This document shows, piece after piece, positions 8,228-17,038 of a DNA stretch of 64,000 bases. Position 1 is the first letter of the stretch. Each line of letters begins with the position of its first letter. The stretch is from Pyrobaculum islandicum DSM 4184 (lineage in GTDB: Archaea; Thermoproteota; Thermoprotei; Thermoproteales; Thermoproteaceae). The stretch spans positions 186,001 to 250,000 of the forward strand of contig NC_008701.1 of the NCBI RefSeq assembly GCF_000015205.1. Direction: 5' to 3'. The notes under the pieces are model-generated. The model made no database searches. It was not told the DNA's origin and saw only the letters and a program-made list of their open reading frames with translations. The position numbers were made by a program, and so were the translations under genes.

Positions 8228-9508
8228 ATGTCTTGTCTATCTCTGAGCGAGTTTCCTGGCCCCGCCCCCTCTCCCGATTGTTTCAACTGTTCTATGATGC
8301 GTAAGGAGATGGCCGCCCTCGAGCTGGCCTTTAGGCGGAAGAGCAAGATCACGGGCATGTTGATCCAGTATATTAAGAAATACGCCAAAGAACTCAAGAA
8401 GAGAGATGGGGACTACGTATATAAGGTCATGGACTTCTGCGGCACCCACGAGTGGACTATTGTCCACTTCGGCCTTAGGAGCGTCCTAGAGATGGCTGGG
8501 GTGGACAACGTAGAGCTTGTGGCTGGGCCAGGATGCCCCGTCTGCGTCACCCCATCCTACTACCTAGAGGAGGCGATCAAACTGGCCTTTGAAGGAGTAG
8601 TGATATATACATATGGAGACGTCTTCAGGCTCCCGGCTCTCCAGAGGGTGAGGGGGGCCAGGTCGCTGGCTGAGGCTAAGGCGATGGGTGCCGACGTGAG
8701 ACTTATACACACCTTCCTCCACGCGGCTATAGACGCCAAGAGGCACAACAAGCCCTCCCTCTTCCTGGGCATTGGGTTTGAGACAGTGGCGCCGGGCTAC
8801 TCCGAGGCCATCTTGAGGGGGCTTGTGCCTCCTAACCTCAAGCTGATGTCTCTAGTCAAACTGACCCCGCCGGCGATGTTCTACGCCCTTGACATGGTTA
8901 AAGAAAAGCCTACCGACTATCCCATCTCTGGCGTCATCGCGCCGGGCCACGTCTCAACAATAATAGGGGGCAAGGCCTGGGCCCCCGTGGCTGAGCAATA
9001 CCGTGTACCTGTAGTTGTGGCGGGGTTTGAGCCTAACGACGTCCTTACGGCAATTGCCGAAATTTTAAGACAGTTAAAAAATGGCGAACATAAAGTCGTA
9101 ATTGAGTATGTAAGAGCCGTAAAGTGGGAGGGAGATTTAAAGGCGCAGTCTTCAATACATACAGTGTTTGAAACTGTAGATACGGCGTGGCGAGGCATAG
9201 GCTATATCCCAAAGAGCGGCCTCGCGCTTAGGGAGGAGTTCAAGCAGTACGACGCCTTTGAATACTTCGGAATCCCAGACCTAACGCCGGAGAGATGGCG
9301 CTACGACTTGCCGCCTGGTTGTAAATGTGCAGAAGTCAACCTTGGCAAAGCCAAGCCTACCGACTGCCCGCTCTTTATGAAAGCTTGCACGCCGGATCAC
9401 CCCGTCGGCCCCTGTATGGTTTCTGTAGAGGGGACGTGTGCCATATGGGCGAGATTTGGAGGCGGAGGTCTCGCCGTGGAGGTTGCAAAAGAGATAGGCC
9501 TGGCGTAA
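8228..9508 (+). CDS. hypD: HypD, hydrogenase maturation Fe-S scaffold
   Basis: HypD carries a [4Fe-4S] cluster and, with HypC, holds the Fe(CN)2CO unit while it is assembled. Signature motifs are all present: FCGTHEWTIVHFGLR, AGPGCPVCVTP, GFETVAPGY, GVIAPGHVSTIIG, and the C-terminal cluster cysteines (CKCAEVNLG, TDCPLFMKACTPD, GPCMVSVEGTCAIW). At 426 aa it is about 45 residues longer than common HypD proteins because of an N-terminal extension. A TATA box about 25 nt before the ATG argues that this extension is real, though a start inside it (for example at MMRKEMAALE) cannot be excluded. Confidence 0.96.
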   Translation: MSCLSLSEFPGPAPSPDCFNCSMMRKEMAALELAFRRKSKITGMLIQYIKKYAKELKKRDGDYVYKVMDFCGTHEWTIVHFGLRSVLEMAGVDNVELVAGPGCPVCVTPSYYLEEAIKLAFEGVVIYTYGDVFRLPALQRVRGARSLAEAKAMGADVRLIHTFLHAAIDAKRHNKPSLFLGIGFETVAPGYSEAILRGLVPPNLKLMSLVKLTPPAMFYALDMVKEKPTDYPISGVIAPGHVSTIIGGKAWAPVAEQYRVPVVVAGFEPNDVLTAIAEILRQLKNGEHKVVIEYVRAVKWEGDLKAQSSIHTVFETVDTAWRGIGYIPKSGLALREEFKQYDAFEYFGIPDLTPERWRYDLPPGCKCAEVNLGKAKPTDCPLFMKACTPDHPVGPCMVSVEGTCAIWARFGGGGLAVEVAKEIGLA

Positions 9509-9509
9509 T

Positions 9510-9857
9510 ATGTGTTGGGCAGTCCCCTCAGTAGTTAAAAAAATAGAGGGGGGCATCGCCTTTGTAGATCCTGGAGATGGCGTAGAGAGGCCGGCGGTGA
9601 TAGGCATAGAGGAGGGACAACTACAAGTGGGCGACCTCGTAATGGTTCACGCCGGCGTTATAATTGCGAAAGTAGATCTAGAGACTCTAAAAGAAAGTAT
9701 GGAGATGTGGAAACAGATGGCTAGAGAACTGGCAGCTTCAACAGGGGAGGACCCCGAGGCGGCTGAAAAAATTATCGAAGAGGAGATGTGGCGTGTGTTA
9801 AAAATCGCAGAGGAGGTACGGCAAGGGAGGAGCCAGGCTTTGAGAGAACTTGCCTAA
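9510..9857 (+). CDS. hypC: HypC, hydrogenase maturation chaperone
   Basis: A small OB-fold chaperone that binds HypD and the large subunit and delivers the iron unit. It begins MCWAVP, whose second-position cysteine is the essential iron-binding residue of the family, and continues with the typical VGDLVMVHAGVIIAKVD. The roughly 75-residue HypC core is followed by a 40-residue charged, probably helical C-terminal extension. The start codon lies 1 nt after the hypD stop. Confidence 0.95.
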   Translation: MCWAVPSVVKKIEGGIAFVDPGDGVERPAVIGIEEGQLQVGDLVMVHAGVIIAKVDLETLKESMEMWKQMARELAASTGEDPEAAEKIIEEEMWRVLKIAEEVRQGRSQALRELA

Positions 9858-12096
9858 GGCCTACCTAATACATATAATCGGCATTGTCCAAGGAGTAGGC
9901 TTTAGGCCATATGTCAAAATTCTGGCAGATCAACTGGGCCTCAGCGGCTATGTAAAAAACTTGGGGGGTGGAGAGGTGGAGATATACGTCGAGGGGGAGA
10001 GAAGCAGAGAGTTTTTAGATAGTCTTCTAAACGGGCGGCCAAAGGCGATATATATAGAAGATATAAGAGTTATAGAGGTGGCCCCCAGGGGAGTGCGCGG
10101 CTTTACTATTGAAAAAAGCTCGCAGGAGGTGGAGACTGTATCTATGATCCCCCCAGATTTAGCCATATGTGATGAATGTCTCAGAGAGGTTCTCGAAGGA
10201 GATGAGAGGAGGAGACGTTACCCCTTTAACTCCTGTAGCTTCTGTGGGCCGAGGTTCTCCATAATTAAAAAACTCCCCTACGACCGGGAAAACACAAGTT
10301 GGACTGCCTTCCCCCTATGTGATAAATGCACAAGGGAATATAACGACCCTAAAGTAGGCGGCATTAGGCGTTTCTACTACCAGGGTATATCTTGTAAAAA
10401 TGATGGGCCTCAAGTCAAATTATTAGACTCAACTGGGGAACCTATAGATGTGGGAGATCCCATCTCCGAGGCCTCTAGGCTAATAAACGAGGGCTATATA
10501 GTGGCGGTAAAGGGGGTTGGGGGTTTCCACATATTTGCTCTCGCCTCAGACGACGACGTAGTGGCTAAGCTTAGGAAGAGAAAGAAGAGACCTACCCAGC
10601 CCTTTGCTATAATGGCGCTTGACCTTGAGACGGCGGGGCGGCTGGCAGTAGTTAATAAAACTGCAGCCGAGCTTCTAACATCGCCTCAAAGGCCAATAGT
10701 TCTACTCTTCAAGAGAGAGGATAGCCCGGCGTCTCCTCTAGTGTCGCCTGGGTTGGACAAAGAGGGCATATTTCTCCCCTACACGGCGCTTCAATATCTC
10801 CTCTTGTCTGAAATAAGGGATAAATTCGCCATTGCCACAAGCGGGAATATACACGGCGAGCCGATGTGTACAGATTGGCGGTGTGTTGCGAAGTTGGGCG
10901 TGGCAGATTATATCCTAGACCACACCCTGGAGATTGTTCACAGAGTAGACGACAGCGTAGTCAGATTCACAGCCGGTAGACCCACGCTACTGAGGAGAGG
11001 GAGGGGCTACGCCCCTGTGTGGATAAAAACGCCTTTACGCTTGGGCAGAGCCGCAGTGGCCTTTGGGGCAGATCTTCAAACAGCAGGCGGCGTGGGCATA
11101 GGCGATAAGGCTATTTTAACTCAATACATAGGCGATTTAGATAGCTTCAAGGCACTTGAAGATCTAGACCGAGAGCTCCGTTGGCTAGTCCAGACGTATA
11201 GACTAAGAGAGTTTGTCCTCGTCTGTGACCTCAACCAAACTTATAACTCACATAGGTTGTGCCGCGAGTGGGCCGAAGAGTTTAACGCAGAGATTTACAT
11301 GGTACAACACCACCACGCCCACGCCTTGGCGACTGCTGCAGATGTAGGAGTCGCCGAGCCTTTCGTAGCCGTGGCTATAGACGGCGTGGGGCTTGGAGAA
11401 GATGGCGCCGCGTGGGGCGGCGAGGTTTTATATGTAGACGGGGCGAGATATGAGAGAGTCCGTCACCTCGCCTACGTCCCCATGCCGGGGGGCGACCTCG
11501 CCGCCCTGAGGCCAGCTCGAATGGCGTTGGCCTATTTATTTAAATACTTTGGCGAAGACTGGGATCTCGTAGAGAGACTGAAACTTGCCGAAAGACTCCC
11601 TGGCGGTTTGTCAGAAGCTCAAATCGTAGCAAGAGAAGTGAAAAAGTCTCGGCTCTACACCTCTAGCGTAGGGAGGTTTCTAGACGCCGTGGCGGCAGCA
11701 CTCGGCGTGGCTTGGGAGAGGACGTATGAAGGAGAGCCAGCCATTAGGCTTGAAGCTACGGCGGCTGGCGGGAGGCTAATTGAGCTAGAGGCTGAAGACC
11801 AAGTGGAGTTGTTTGGGCAACTCATAGAGCTGTATCTAAAAGGCGCCGATGTAAAAGATCTTGCATATACAGCCCAGTATAAGTTGGGGCAGATCCTCGG
11901 CAAGTGGGCTTGTGAGACGGCGGAGAGGAAGGGCGTAAGACATATAGTGGTTGGAGGCGGAGCTGCCGTAAATGATTACATAATCGCCGGGCTGGAGTCG
12001 GTGTGTGGAAGAGCGGCTCTCCCGTCGAAGACGCCGCCTGGCGACGGAGGCATAGCCCTCGGCCAGCTGTACTACCTTGCCCACCTTGGAGTATAA
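9850..12096 (+). CDS. hypF: HypF, hydrogenase maturation carbamoyltransferase
   Basis: HypF activates carbamoyl phosphate with ATP and passes the carbamoyl group to HypE. Domain order is normal: acylphosphatase (GIVQGVGFRPYVK at residues 10-22), zinc-finger region (about 108-185), YrdC-like domain (about 205-380) and Kae1-like carbamoyltransferase (about 400-748, with QHHHAHALA and VAIDGVGLGEDG). The first zinc finger is standard (CxxC-x18-CxxC). The second has CDKC, a 21-residue spacer instead of 18, and then CKND, so the last zinc cysteine is an Asp. The start is a TTG overlapping hypC by 8 nt. Length (748 aa) is normal. Confidence 0.96.
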   Translation: MPKAYLIHIIGIVQGVGFRPYVKILADQLGLSGYVKNLGGGEVEIYVEGERSREFLDSLLNGRPKAIYIEDIRVIEVAPRGVRGFTIEKSSQEVETVSMIPPDLAICDECLREVLEGDERRRRYPFNSCSFCGPRFSIIKKLPYDRENTSWTAFPLCDKCTREYNDPKVGGIRRFYYQGISCKNDGPQVKLLDSTGEPIDVGDPISEASRLINEGYIVAVKGVGGFHIFALASDDDVVAKLRKRKKRPTQPFAIMALDLETAGRLAVVNKTAAELLTSPQRPIVLLFKREDSPASPLVSPGLDKEGIFLPYTALQYLLLSEIRDKFAIATSGNIHGEPMCTDWRCVAKLGVADYILDHTLEIVHRVDDSVVRFTAGRPTLLRRGRGYAPVWIKTPLRLGRAAVAFGADLQTAGGVGIGDKAILTQYIGDLDSFKALEDLDRELRWLVQTYRLREFVLVCDLNQTYNSHRLCREWAEEFNAEIYMVQHHHAHALATAADVGVAEPFVAVAIDGVGLGEDGAAWGGEVLYVDGARYERVRHLAYVPMPGGDLAALRPARMALAYLFKYFGEDWDLVERLKLAERLPGGLSEAQIVAREVKKSRLYTSSVGRFLDAVAAALGVAWERTYEGEPAIRLEATAAGGRLIELEAEDQVELFGQLIELYLKGADVKDLAYTAQYKLGQILGKWACETAERKGVRHIVVGGGAAVNDYIIAGLESVCGRAALPSKTPPGDGGIALGQLYYLAHLGV

Positions 12097-12784
12097 ACTT
12101 CTCTGTGGCAATAGCCCCCTCCGCTACGAGGGCGGAGACGGCGAGGTTAAAAACGGCACATATAGATTAACTAAGAGTGGGGGGACGGTGGAAGTTGAAA
12201 TAGACGGGGCAGTGGTCAGCTTGAAAGAGGCAGTGGTAATATGCGGAGTGAGAGATAGTCGCGTGAGACCCGGCATCTACCTAATCGACGTAGCACGTAG
12301 ATGGAGGCTCCCCAAGTTGTTAGGCAAGCTCTTGAGGCGGGGCATTCCGCCGGACAGAGCCATAGATAGAATAGATAGAAAGCTGGCGGCCACAGCCGCG
12401 TTGAACCAAGAGCCGCTTTCAAAAATTAGGCTAGGCGGCGACGAGCCCCATGTCGCGTACTATTCAGCGAAGTGGGTAGCCGGGGCGTTAGAGGGGGTTC
12501 TCTTCTTCGGATGGAGGGGAGACGGCGGCATTTATGAATACGAGCCCCTGTATTTTAGATATAGAGACGGCGAGGTGAAAGAGGTATATATCAGGCTCCA
12601 CTACATACCTGCAAGAATTCCCCCTGCCGTAATTGCTTTAAGAGATCCCTTCGACCCCAAGAACCACTTCTTATTTCCAGCTCCCGGCGACAAGCCAATA
12701 GATAGATTTAATGTCTCTTTTGGCTTGCCTAGAGAGCCGCCGGAGAAAAAAGTAGTGGGTTATATATTTAAAATTCCGATGTAA
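12077..12784 (+). CDS. Unknown protein after hypF
   Basis: A 235-residue soluble protein that I cannot assign. The open frame starts with TTG 20 nt inside hypF; TTG at 12086 is an alternative, so the start is uncertain. It is beta-rich by eye (alternating polar and hydrophobic strands at KNGTYRLTKSGGTVEVEIDG and GIYEYEPLYFRYRDG), has a basic helix (RRWRLPKLLGKLLRRG) and a conserved-looking DPFDPKNHFLFPAPGD near the C-terminus. There is no signal, membrane helix or cysteine cluster. Coupling to hypF suggests, but does not prove, a part in hydrogenase maturation or nickel handling. Confidence 0.65.
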   Translation: MPTLEYKLLCGNSPLRYEGGDGEVKNGTYRLTKSGGTVEVEIDGAVVSLKEAVVICGVRDSRVRPGIYLIDVARRWRLPKLLGKLLRRGIPPDRAIDRIDRKLAATAALNQEPLSKIRLGGDEPHVAYYSAKWVAGALEGVLFFGWRGDGGIYEYEPLYFRYRDGEVKEVYIRLHYIPARIPPAVIALRDPFDPKNHFLFPAPGDKPIDRFNVSFGLPREPPEKKVVGYIFKIPM

Positions 12785-12788
12785 AAAC

Positions 12789-13085
12789 ATGGCGCTCCAC
12801 CTTTTAGCCCAGAAGGGGGGCAAAATATATACATACGGCGAGAAGATATATATATACGTAGAAGAGACTTGGCTCTCTTTAAATTTACGACTGCTTATAT
12901 GGAGAGTTGGCGAGAGGCCGCCGCCTAGGGCAGAGCTTATTGCAGAGGGAGAAGAGGCAAAGGCTATAGCAACAGAATTTGCACAACTTCTTGAAAGATA
13001 TACGGAGGCGAAAGTTATGAAAGGCACTGCGAAAGAGGCGCTTATGAGGAGTATTAAGGAGAAGACTCTCTATGTCTTAACATAG
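12789..13085 (+). CDS. Small unknown protein at the end of the hyp operon
   Basis: A 98-residue acidic/helical protein of unknown function. The ATG at 12789 stands about 25 nt after an A/T-rich TATA-like stretch (TTATATATTTAAAA near 12764-12777), which supports a real, independently transcribed gene. The C-terminal half is a charged amphipathic helix pair (EGEEAKAIATEFAQLLERY and onward). The 3' end overlaps the convergent cbiO gene by 9 nt. Confidence 0.5.
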   Translation: MALHLLAQKGGKIYTYGEKIYIYVEETWLSLNLRLLIWRVGERPPPRAELIAEGEEAKAIATEFAQLLERYTEAKVMKGTAKEALMRSIKEKTLYVLT

Positions 13086-13748
13086 CTTTCTACGCGGCGT
13101 ATATGGAGTGAGCTTCCCCTCGCGTAGTTTATAAACAGAGTCTGCAAGTCTGACAGCAAGTTCTTCGTCGTGTGTGGCAATTACTGCAGAGACGCCGCCG
13201 GCTTTAAGTTTCGCAAGATAGTTAACTACAACTTCATACGCGTCTTCGTCTAGATAAGTCGTCGGCTCGTCCAACAGGAGTAGCCTAGGCCTGTGGACAG
13301 TGGCAGCCGCCAGGGTGACAAGCCTCTTCTGCCCTCCGCTGAGTTTGTAGGGGGGCCTATCTAGGAGACCCTCTATGCCAAGGGCCTTGGCCGCCTCCTC
13401 GGCGAGCTTAAGCCCCTCCTCTCTGCCGTAGATCCTCACGGCTGTGTAGGCGATTTCGTCTCTCACTGTGTGGTTGAAAAACATGTCGTCTGGGTTCTGG
13501 AACACCACCCCCATCAGCCTCCTAGCCGCTGGGAGTTGCCCCTCCAGGGGCTCCCCCATGAAGTACACCTCCCCCCTCCGCGGCTTGAGGAGACCCGCCA
13601 GCACCAGGAGGAGGGTGGTCTTGCCCGAGCCCGTAGGCCCCATCACCGCCATGAACTGCCCCTCCCCAACCGATAGGCTAACTCCCTTCAGCACGTCCTC
13701 TGAATAGCCGAAGTAGACGTCGACGGCCTTAAGCACTTCGCGCCTCAT
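13077..13748 (-). CDS. cbiO: Energy-coupling-factor ATPase of a Ni/Co transporter
   Basis: A 223-residue ABC ATPase. Motifs: Walker [15 protein letters not shown]-loop VVFQNPDD, signature KLSGGQKR, Walker [13 protein letters not shown] and switch ATHDEE. It overlaps the T-component gene by 20 nt and completes a CbiM-CbiN-CbiQ-CbiO set, so it powers metal-ion uptake. Its position between the hydrogenase maturation genes and a metal-chelatase-rich region leaves nickel or cobalt open; hydrogenase context favours nickel. Confidence 0.92.
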   Translation of the reverse strand: MRREVLKAVDVYFGYSEDVLKGVSLSVGEGQFMAVMGPTGSGKTTLLLVLAGLLKPRRGEVYFMGEPLEGQLPAARRLMGVVFQNPDDMFFNHTVRDEIAYTAVRIYGREEGLKLAEEAAKALGIEGLLDRPPYKLSGGQKRLVTLAAATVHRPRLLLLDEPTTYLDEDAYEVVVNYLAKLKAGGVSAVIATHDEELAVRLADSVYKLREGKLTPYTPRRKLC

Positions 13749-14313
13749 ATGCCATCCTCAAGCTTACCCCCCTCTGTATGCCGTATATCAAAACGTCTCC
13801 TATAGCCGCCGCCACAGCCCTCTTGTCCTCCCCCCTAGCCTCCTTAGCCGCCGCTATGACCACCGCCGCCTGGCCAATGGCCATAACAGAAAGCGGCATA
13901 AGCTCAAACATACGCCTCAAGTCCCCCCTCAGCCTGAGGGATCTCACGAAGCCCCACCAGCCGGTGAGGAGAAGGCCTCCCGTGGCAACCGACGCCGCGG
14001 AGACCGTCCTCGCCACGAAGAGGAGAGGGTCTGTCTTGTTGGGGAGAAGACCTAGGGCGGCCGGGAGGGAGACCAGTCCCGAGAAGAAAAGGGAGAAGAA
14101 AGCCACTAGAGCCCACGGCTTCACCTCCCTAGCCGCGGCGGCGAAGAGAAGGCCCAGGGCGAAAAACGCCGCGGCGATGTAGACAGAGGGGGAGAAGGAG
14201 GCCGCCGCGGTGGAGACGAGGAGGAGTATAGAAAAGGGGGTGTTTTCCACTCTGGGGATCCGCTCAAACGCCGCGACGGCCTCAGTAATATCTTCAACGA
14301 GTTTTCTTAACAC
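13729..14313 (-). CDS. cbiQ: ECF transporter transmembrane (T) component, CbiQ-like
   Basis: A 194-residue membrane protein with about five hydrophobic helices and the T-component pattern in the C-terminal half (RLRGDLRRMFELMPLSVMAIG, AAKEARGEDKRAVAAAIGD), where an Ala-Arg-Gly helix contacts the ATPase. It starts with GTG at 14313, overlapping the cbiN-like gene by 20 nt. It is shorter than typical bacterial CbiQ (about 225-250 aa). It links the metal-binding CbiM/N unit to CbiO. Confidence 0.87.
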   Translation of the reverse strand: MLRKLVEDITEAVAAFERIPRVENTPFSILLLVSTAAASFSPSVYIAAAFFALGLLFAAAAREVKPWALVAFFSLFFSGLVSLPAALGLLPNKTDPLLFVARTVSAASVATGGLLLTGWWGFVRSLRLRGDLRRMFELMPLSVMAIGQAAVVIAAAKEARGEDKRAVAAAIGDVLIYGIQRGVSLRMAYEARSA

Positions 14314-14605
14314 GTCTAGCTACCAGCCAGAGGGCTATAAATATTGCGAGGCCTATATACGCCGATATGATGTAGCCAAGCCAATCAGGTAGCCCCGGCA
14401 CCGTGTAGTCCTTCAGCGGGGTCCAGTTCATCTGGTCGCTGACGTCCTGCAGTATTACCTTGTGCAACGTCTCGTTAGCCACTTCGTTTATCATGTCCGC
14501 GGCCACGTCAAGCGGCTCGTGGTAGCCCACCAAGTTGGCTAGCCACACGCCGAACACCGGCGACACAAGCGCCATCAACGCCAGGAATATGTACAGCTTC
14601 TTCAT
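14294..14605 (-). CDS. CbiN/PDGLE-like small subunit of the Ni/Co transporter
   Basis: A 103-residue protein with two membrane helices (MKKLYIFLALMALVSPVFGV and IISAYIGLAIFIALWLVA) and an extracytoplasmic loop ending in GLPDWLGY, a variant of the PDGLE motif found in CbiN/NikN-type accessory proteins. The ATG at 14605 overlaps the cbiM stop by 4 nt; a longer reading frame upstream lies inside cbiM and is unlikely to be used. In this transporter class the small subunit is needed for metal loading of CbiM. Confidence 0.82.
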   Translation of the reverse strand: MKKLYIFLALMALVSPVFGVWLANLVGYHEPLDVAADMINEVANETLHKVILQDVSDQMNWTPLKDYTVPGLPDWLGYIISAYIGLAIFIALWLVARRVKKTR

Positions 14606-15210
14606 ACCCTCACGTACTGGGGAGCCCTCTTGAGCAGATACTCCACCACGGCCGCCGTTATAACCCCCTCTACTATGCCCAACAGCGCGTGCCACGTAGT
14701 CATCACAGGCACGCTGATCGTCCAGGCATAGGGGAAGTAGGGGCTTACCCCGATCTCAAACCCCGCCGCCATCCCCGCCACAGTGATGCTAGCCCACCCA
14801 GCCACAGCCGCCGCAAGCGGCTTGTTGTATCTGGAGAGTAGCCTCCACGCCGCCCAGCCCACAAGCGGCGCGACCACGCCCATGTTTATCACGTTGGCCC
14901 CAAGCGTTGTAATCCCCCCGTCGTGAAAAACCAACGTCTGCACGAGGAGGACGAGGAGCAATACGAAAAACGCCTCGAAGGGCCCCAGCATAATAGCGGC
15001 GAGCGCCCCGCCGACGAGGTGAAGAGAGGTCCCGCCGGGGATAGGCCAGTTAAACATCTGCGCTATAAAAATCGCGGCAGCTAGCCCAACCACAACCTCC
15101 AGGTTTTTCCCAAGCGCCGCCTTCTTGTACGCAAAAAAGCCGTAGATTAACATTATCGCCCAGGTCACGCCAGCCGAGATGGGGTCTAGATACCCGTCCG
15201 GTATGTGCAT
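14602..15210 (-). CDS. cbiM: CbiM/NikM substrate-specific component of the Ni/Co ECF transporter
   Basis: A 202-residue membrane protein starting MHIPDGYLDP. The N-terminal Met-His-Ile is the hallmark of CbiM/NikM, where His2 and the terminal amine bind the metal. Six or so hydrophobic helices follow, with the characteristic GGTSLHLVGGALAAIMLGP segment. It heads the cbiMNQO operon with its own TATA box. CbiM and NikM cannot be told apart safely by eye; the neighbouring hydrogenase genes argue for nickel. Confidence 0.93.
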   Translation of the reverse strand: MHIPDGYLDPISAGVTWAIMLIYGFFAYKKAALGKNLEVVVGLAAAIFIAQMFNWPIPGGTSLHLVGGALAAIMLGPFEAFFVLLLVLLVQTLVFHDGGITTLGANVINMGVVAPLVGWAAWRLLSRYNKPLAAAVAGWASITVAGMAAGFEIGVSPYFPYAWTISVPVMTTWHALLGIVEGVITAAVVEYLLKRAPQYVRV

Positions 15211-15225
15211 AAGAGGGAGATTTCA

Positions 15226-15240
15226 CACCTATAAATACTT
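15226..15240 (-). promoter_or_regulatory. TATA box of the cbiMNQO operon
   Basis: The minus strand reads AAGTATTTATAGGTG, about 20-28 nt before the cbiM ATG at 15210, fitting a leaderless transcript. No clear dyad for a metal repressor is seen next to it. Confidence 0.5.
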
Positions 15241-15282
15241 TCACTGTAATAAATACATCTTGGTCATGTATTACGGTATATG

Positions 15283-16035
15283 TTATCCCGGCGGCTGCTG
15301 GGGGATGACGGCGGGGATTTCCCAAAGTATTTTCGTCTTGACGCCGTAGACGTCGTATATGACGTCTTCTCTAAAGACGGCTTTTGTAGGCCCCGCGGCG
15401 TATACCTCCCCGCGGGACATAAATATGGCGTAGTCGGCGTACCTCAGTGCCATGTTTAAATCGTGTAGAACAGCCACCACAGTGACGTCGCTAGAGAGCT
15501 TCCTCAACAGCGAGGCCACCTCCAGCTGGTGTCTCAGATCTAGGTTGTTGAAGGGCTCATCCAGCAGGAGGACCCTCGGCTCCACCGCAAGTGCCCTAGC
15601 CAGGAGGACCAGCTGGAACTCGCCGCCGCTCAGCTCCTCCAGAAACCTATCCCTCAGGTGGCTGACTCCAACGCGCTTGAGGGCCTCCTCGGCGGCTTTG
15701 TAGTCCCTGGCGGTGGGGAAGAAGCGGAAGTAGGGCTTCCTAGAGCTCACCACTAGGTCGATAACCCTCAGCCGGCCCCCCGGGGTGGCCCTCTGCGGGA
15801 CATAGCCCACCATCTTATACAGCTCCTCCCTCCGCGGAATCCTCCCGTCGAAGTACACTGCCCCCCTCCTGGGCTTTAGCACAGACGCCATGATCTTCAT
15901 GAGGGTGCTTTTCCCAGCCCCGTTTGGCCCAAGCACTGCCGTAAAAGACCGCGGCGGGATCTCCACAGTGACCCCCCTAAGCGCCGGCCGCGAGGGGTAG
16001 CTGAACTCAACCCCCTCTATCCTAATACTCACCAT
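15283..16035 (-). CDS. ABC transporter ATPase, FecE/BtuD family
   Basis: A 250-residue ATPase of a type II importer for iron chelates, heme or corrinoids. Motifs: Walker A LGPNGAGKSTLMK, Q-loop VGYVPQRA, signature ELSGGEFQL, Walker B VLLLDEPFNNLD and switch VLHDLNMA. It overlaps the permease gene by 14 nt and forms a complete importer with the two genes upstream. The substrate is unknown. The neighbours (CbiMNQO, a DUF364 metal-chelation-like gene) favour a metal complex. The C-terminal region ends in a Pro/Gln tail. Confidence 0.9.
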   Translation of the reverse strand: MVSIRIEGVEFSYPSRPALRGVTVEIPPRSFTAVLGPNGAGKSTLMKIMASVLKPRRGAVYFDGRIPRREELYKMVGYVPQRATPGGRLRVIDLVVSSRKPYFRFFPTARDYKAAEEALKRVGVSHLRDRFLEELSGGEFQLVLLARALAVEPRVLLLDEPFNNLDLRHQLEVASLLRKLSSDVTVVAVLHDLNMALRYADYAIFMSRGEVYAAGPTKAVFREDVIYDVYGVKTKILWEIPAVIPQQPPG

Positions 16036-17038
16036 ACCTCCTCAGCCTAAAGAGCAGAGCCAATATGAAGGCAGCCCCCACGAAGCTCAAGGTGATCCCC
16101 ACCGGAATTATCACGGGAGGCTTCGCCAGCCTCCCCACGATGTCTGCCCCCAGCACAAGGGCGGCGCCGGCCGCCGCGGAGGCGGGGATAAGCCTCGTGT
16201 GGTTTCCCCCCACCAAGAGCCTCGCTATATGCGGAGCCGCCAGGCCCACGAAGCCGATGACCCCCGTGAAGGACACCAACACCGCCACCGCCAGCGTCAC
16301 GGCCACGAGGGTGGTCAACCTCAGCCTGGCGGGGTCCACCCCCGAGGTCTTCGCCACCTCCTCCCCCACGGCCACCAGGTTGTACCCCGCCGAGTTGGCG
16401 AGGAAGTAGAGAGCTGAGGCGGCCGCCACGGCGAGAAGCATAAAGCTCTCCCAGTAGCCGGGCCTCCCCACGTCTCCAAAAGTCCAGAAGACCACAGCCG
16501 CCGTCTGTATATCGTTGAGGTAGAGGTACTGGAGGAGGGCCAGCGCCGCCTGATACACAGAGGAGACCACCACCATCGCCAGAACCACAGAAGCCACGCT
16601 GAAGCCGGTCAACGAGGCGAGGAAGAGCACGAGGAGGCCGTTCAAGAGAGCCGAGAGGAAGGCCAACCCCACGACGAGGTAGGGGTTGGATATGTCCAAC
16701 AGGCCGCGCGTGACTGTCCCCGCCCCCGCCACCATCACCGCCACAGCCACGCCCAAGGCCGCCGCCTGGGGGATCCCGAGGGTGAAGGGCGAGGCGAGGG
16801 GGTTCCTCAAAACCGCCTGTAGAGCAGCCCCCGCCACAGCGAGGGCGGCCCCCACCGCCACAGACGCCACAGCCCTCGCCAGACGCATCTTCGCCACAAG
16901 CGCCTCAGGCCCAGACCCCCACAACGCCGCCTTAAGCACATCCAGAGGGCCGTAGCTGTACGCTCCAACAGAAAGCGAGTAGAGGAAAAGCGCCGCCAAC
17001 ACCCCAACCAACAGGAGATACGACGCTAAGACCCGCAT
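16022..17038 (-). CDS. ABC transporter permease, FecCD/BtuC family
   Basis: A 338-residue membrane protein with about ten hydrophobic helices. Family-typical motifs include GAALAVAGAALQAVLRNPLA near residue 60, ASPFTLGIPQAAALG, and GFVGLAAPHIARLLVGGNH near residue 260, the loop that docks onto the ATPase. Length is normal for BtuC/FepD. It overlaps the binding-protein gene by 13 nt. It works as a homodimer or with a partner to pass metal chelates into the cell. Confidence 0.92.
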   Translation of the reverse strand: MRVLASYLLLVGVLAALFLYSLSVGAYSYGPLDVLKAALWGSGPEALVAKMRLARAVASVAVGAALAVAGAALQAVLRNPLASPFTLGIPQAAALGVAVAVMVAGAGTVTRGLLDISNPYLVVGLAFLSALLNGLLVLFLASLTGFSVASVVLAMVVVSSVYQAALALLQYLYLNDIQTAAVVFWTFGDVGRPGYWESFMLLAVAAASALYFLANSAGYNLVAVGEEVAKTSGVDPARLRLTTLVAVTLAVAVLVSFTGVIGFVGLAAPHIARLLVGGNHTRLIPASAAAGAALVLGADIVGRLAKPPVIIPVGITLSFVGAAFILALLFRLRRYGEY

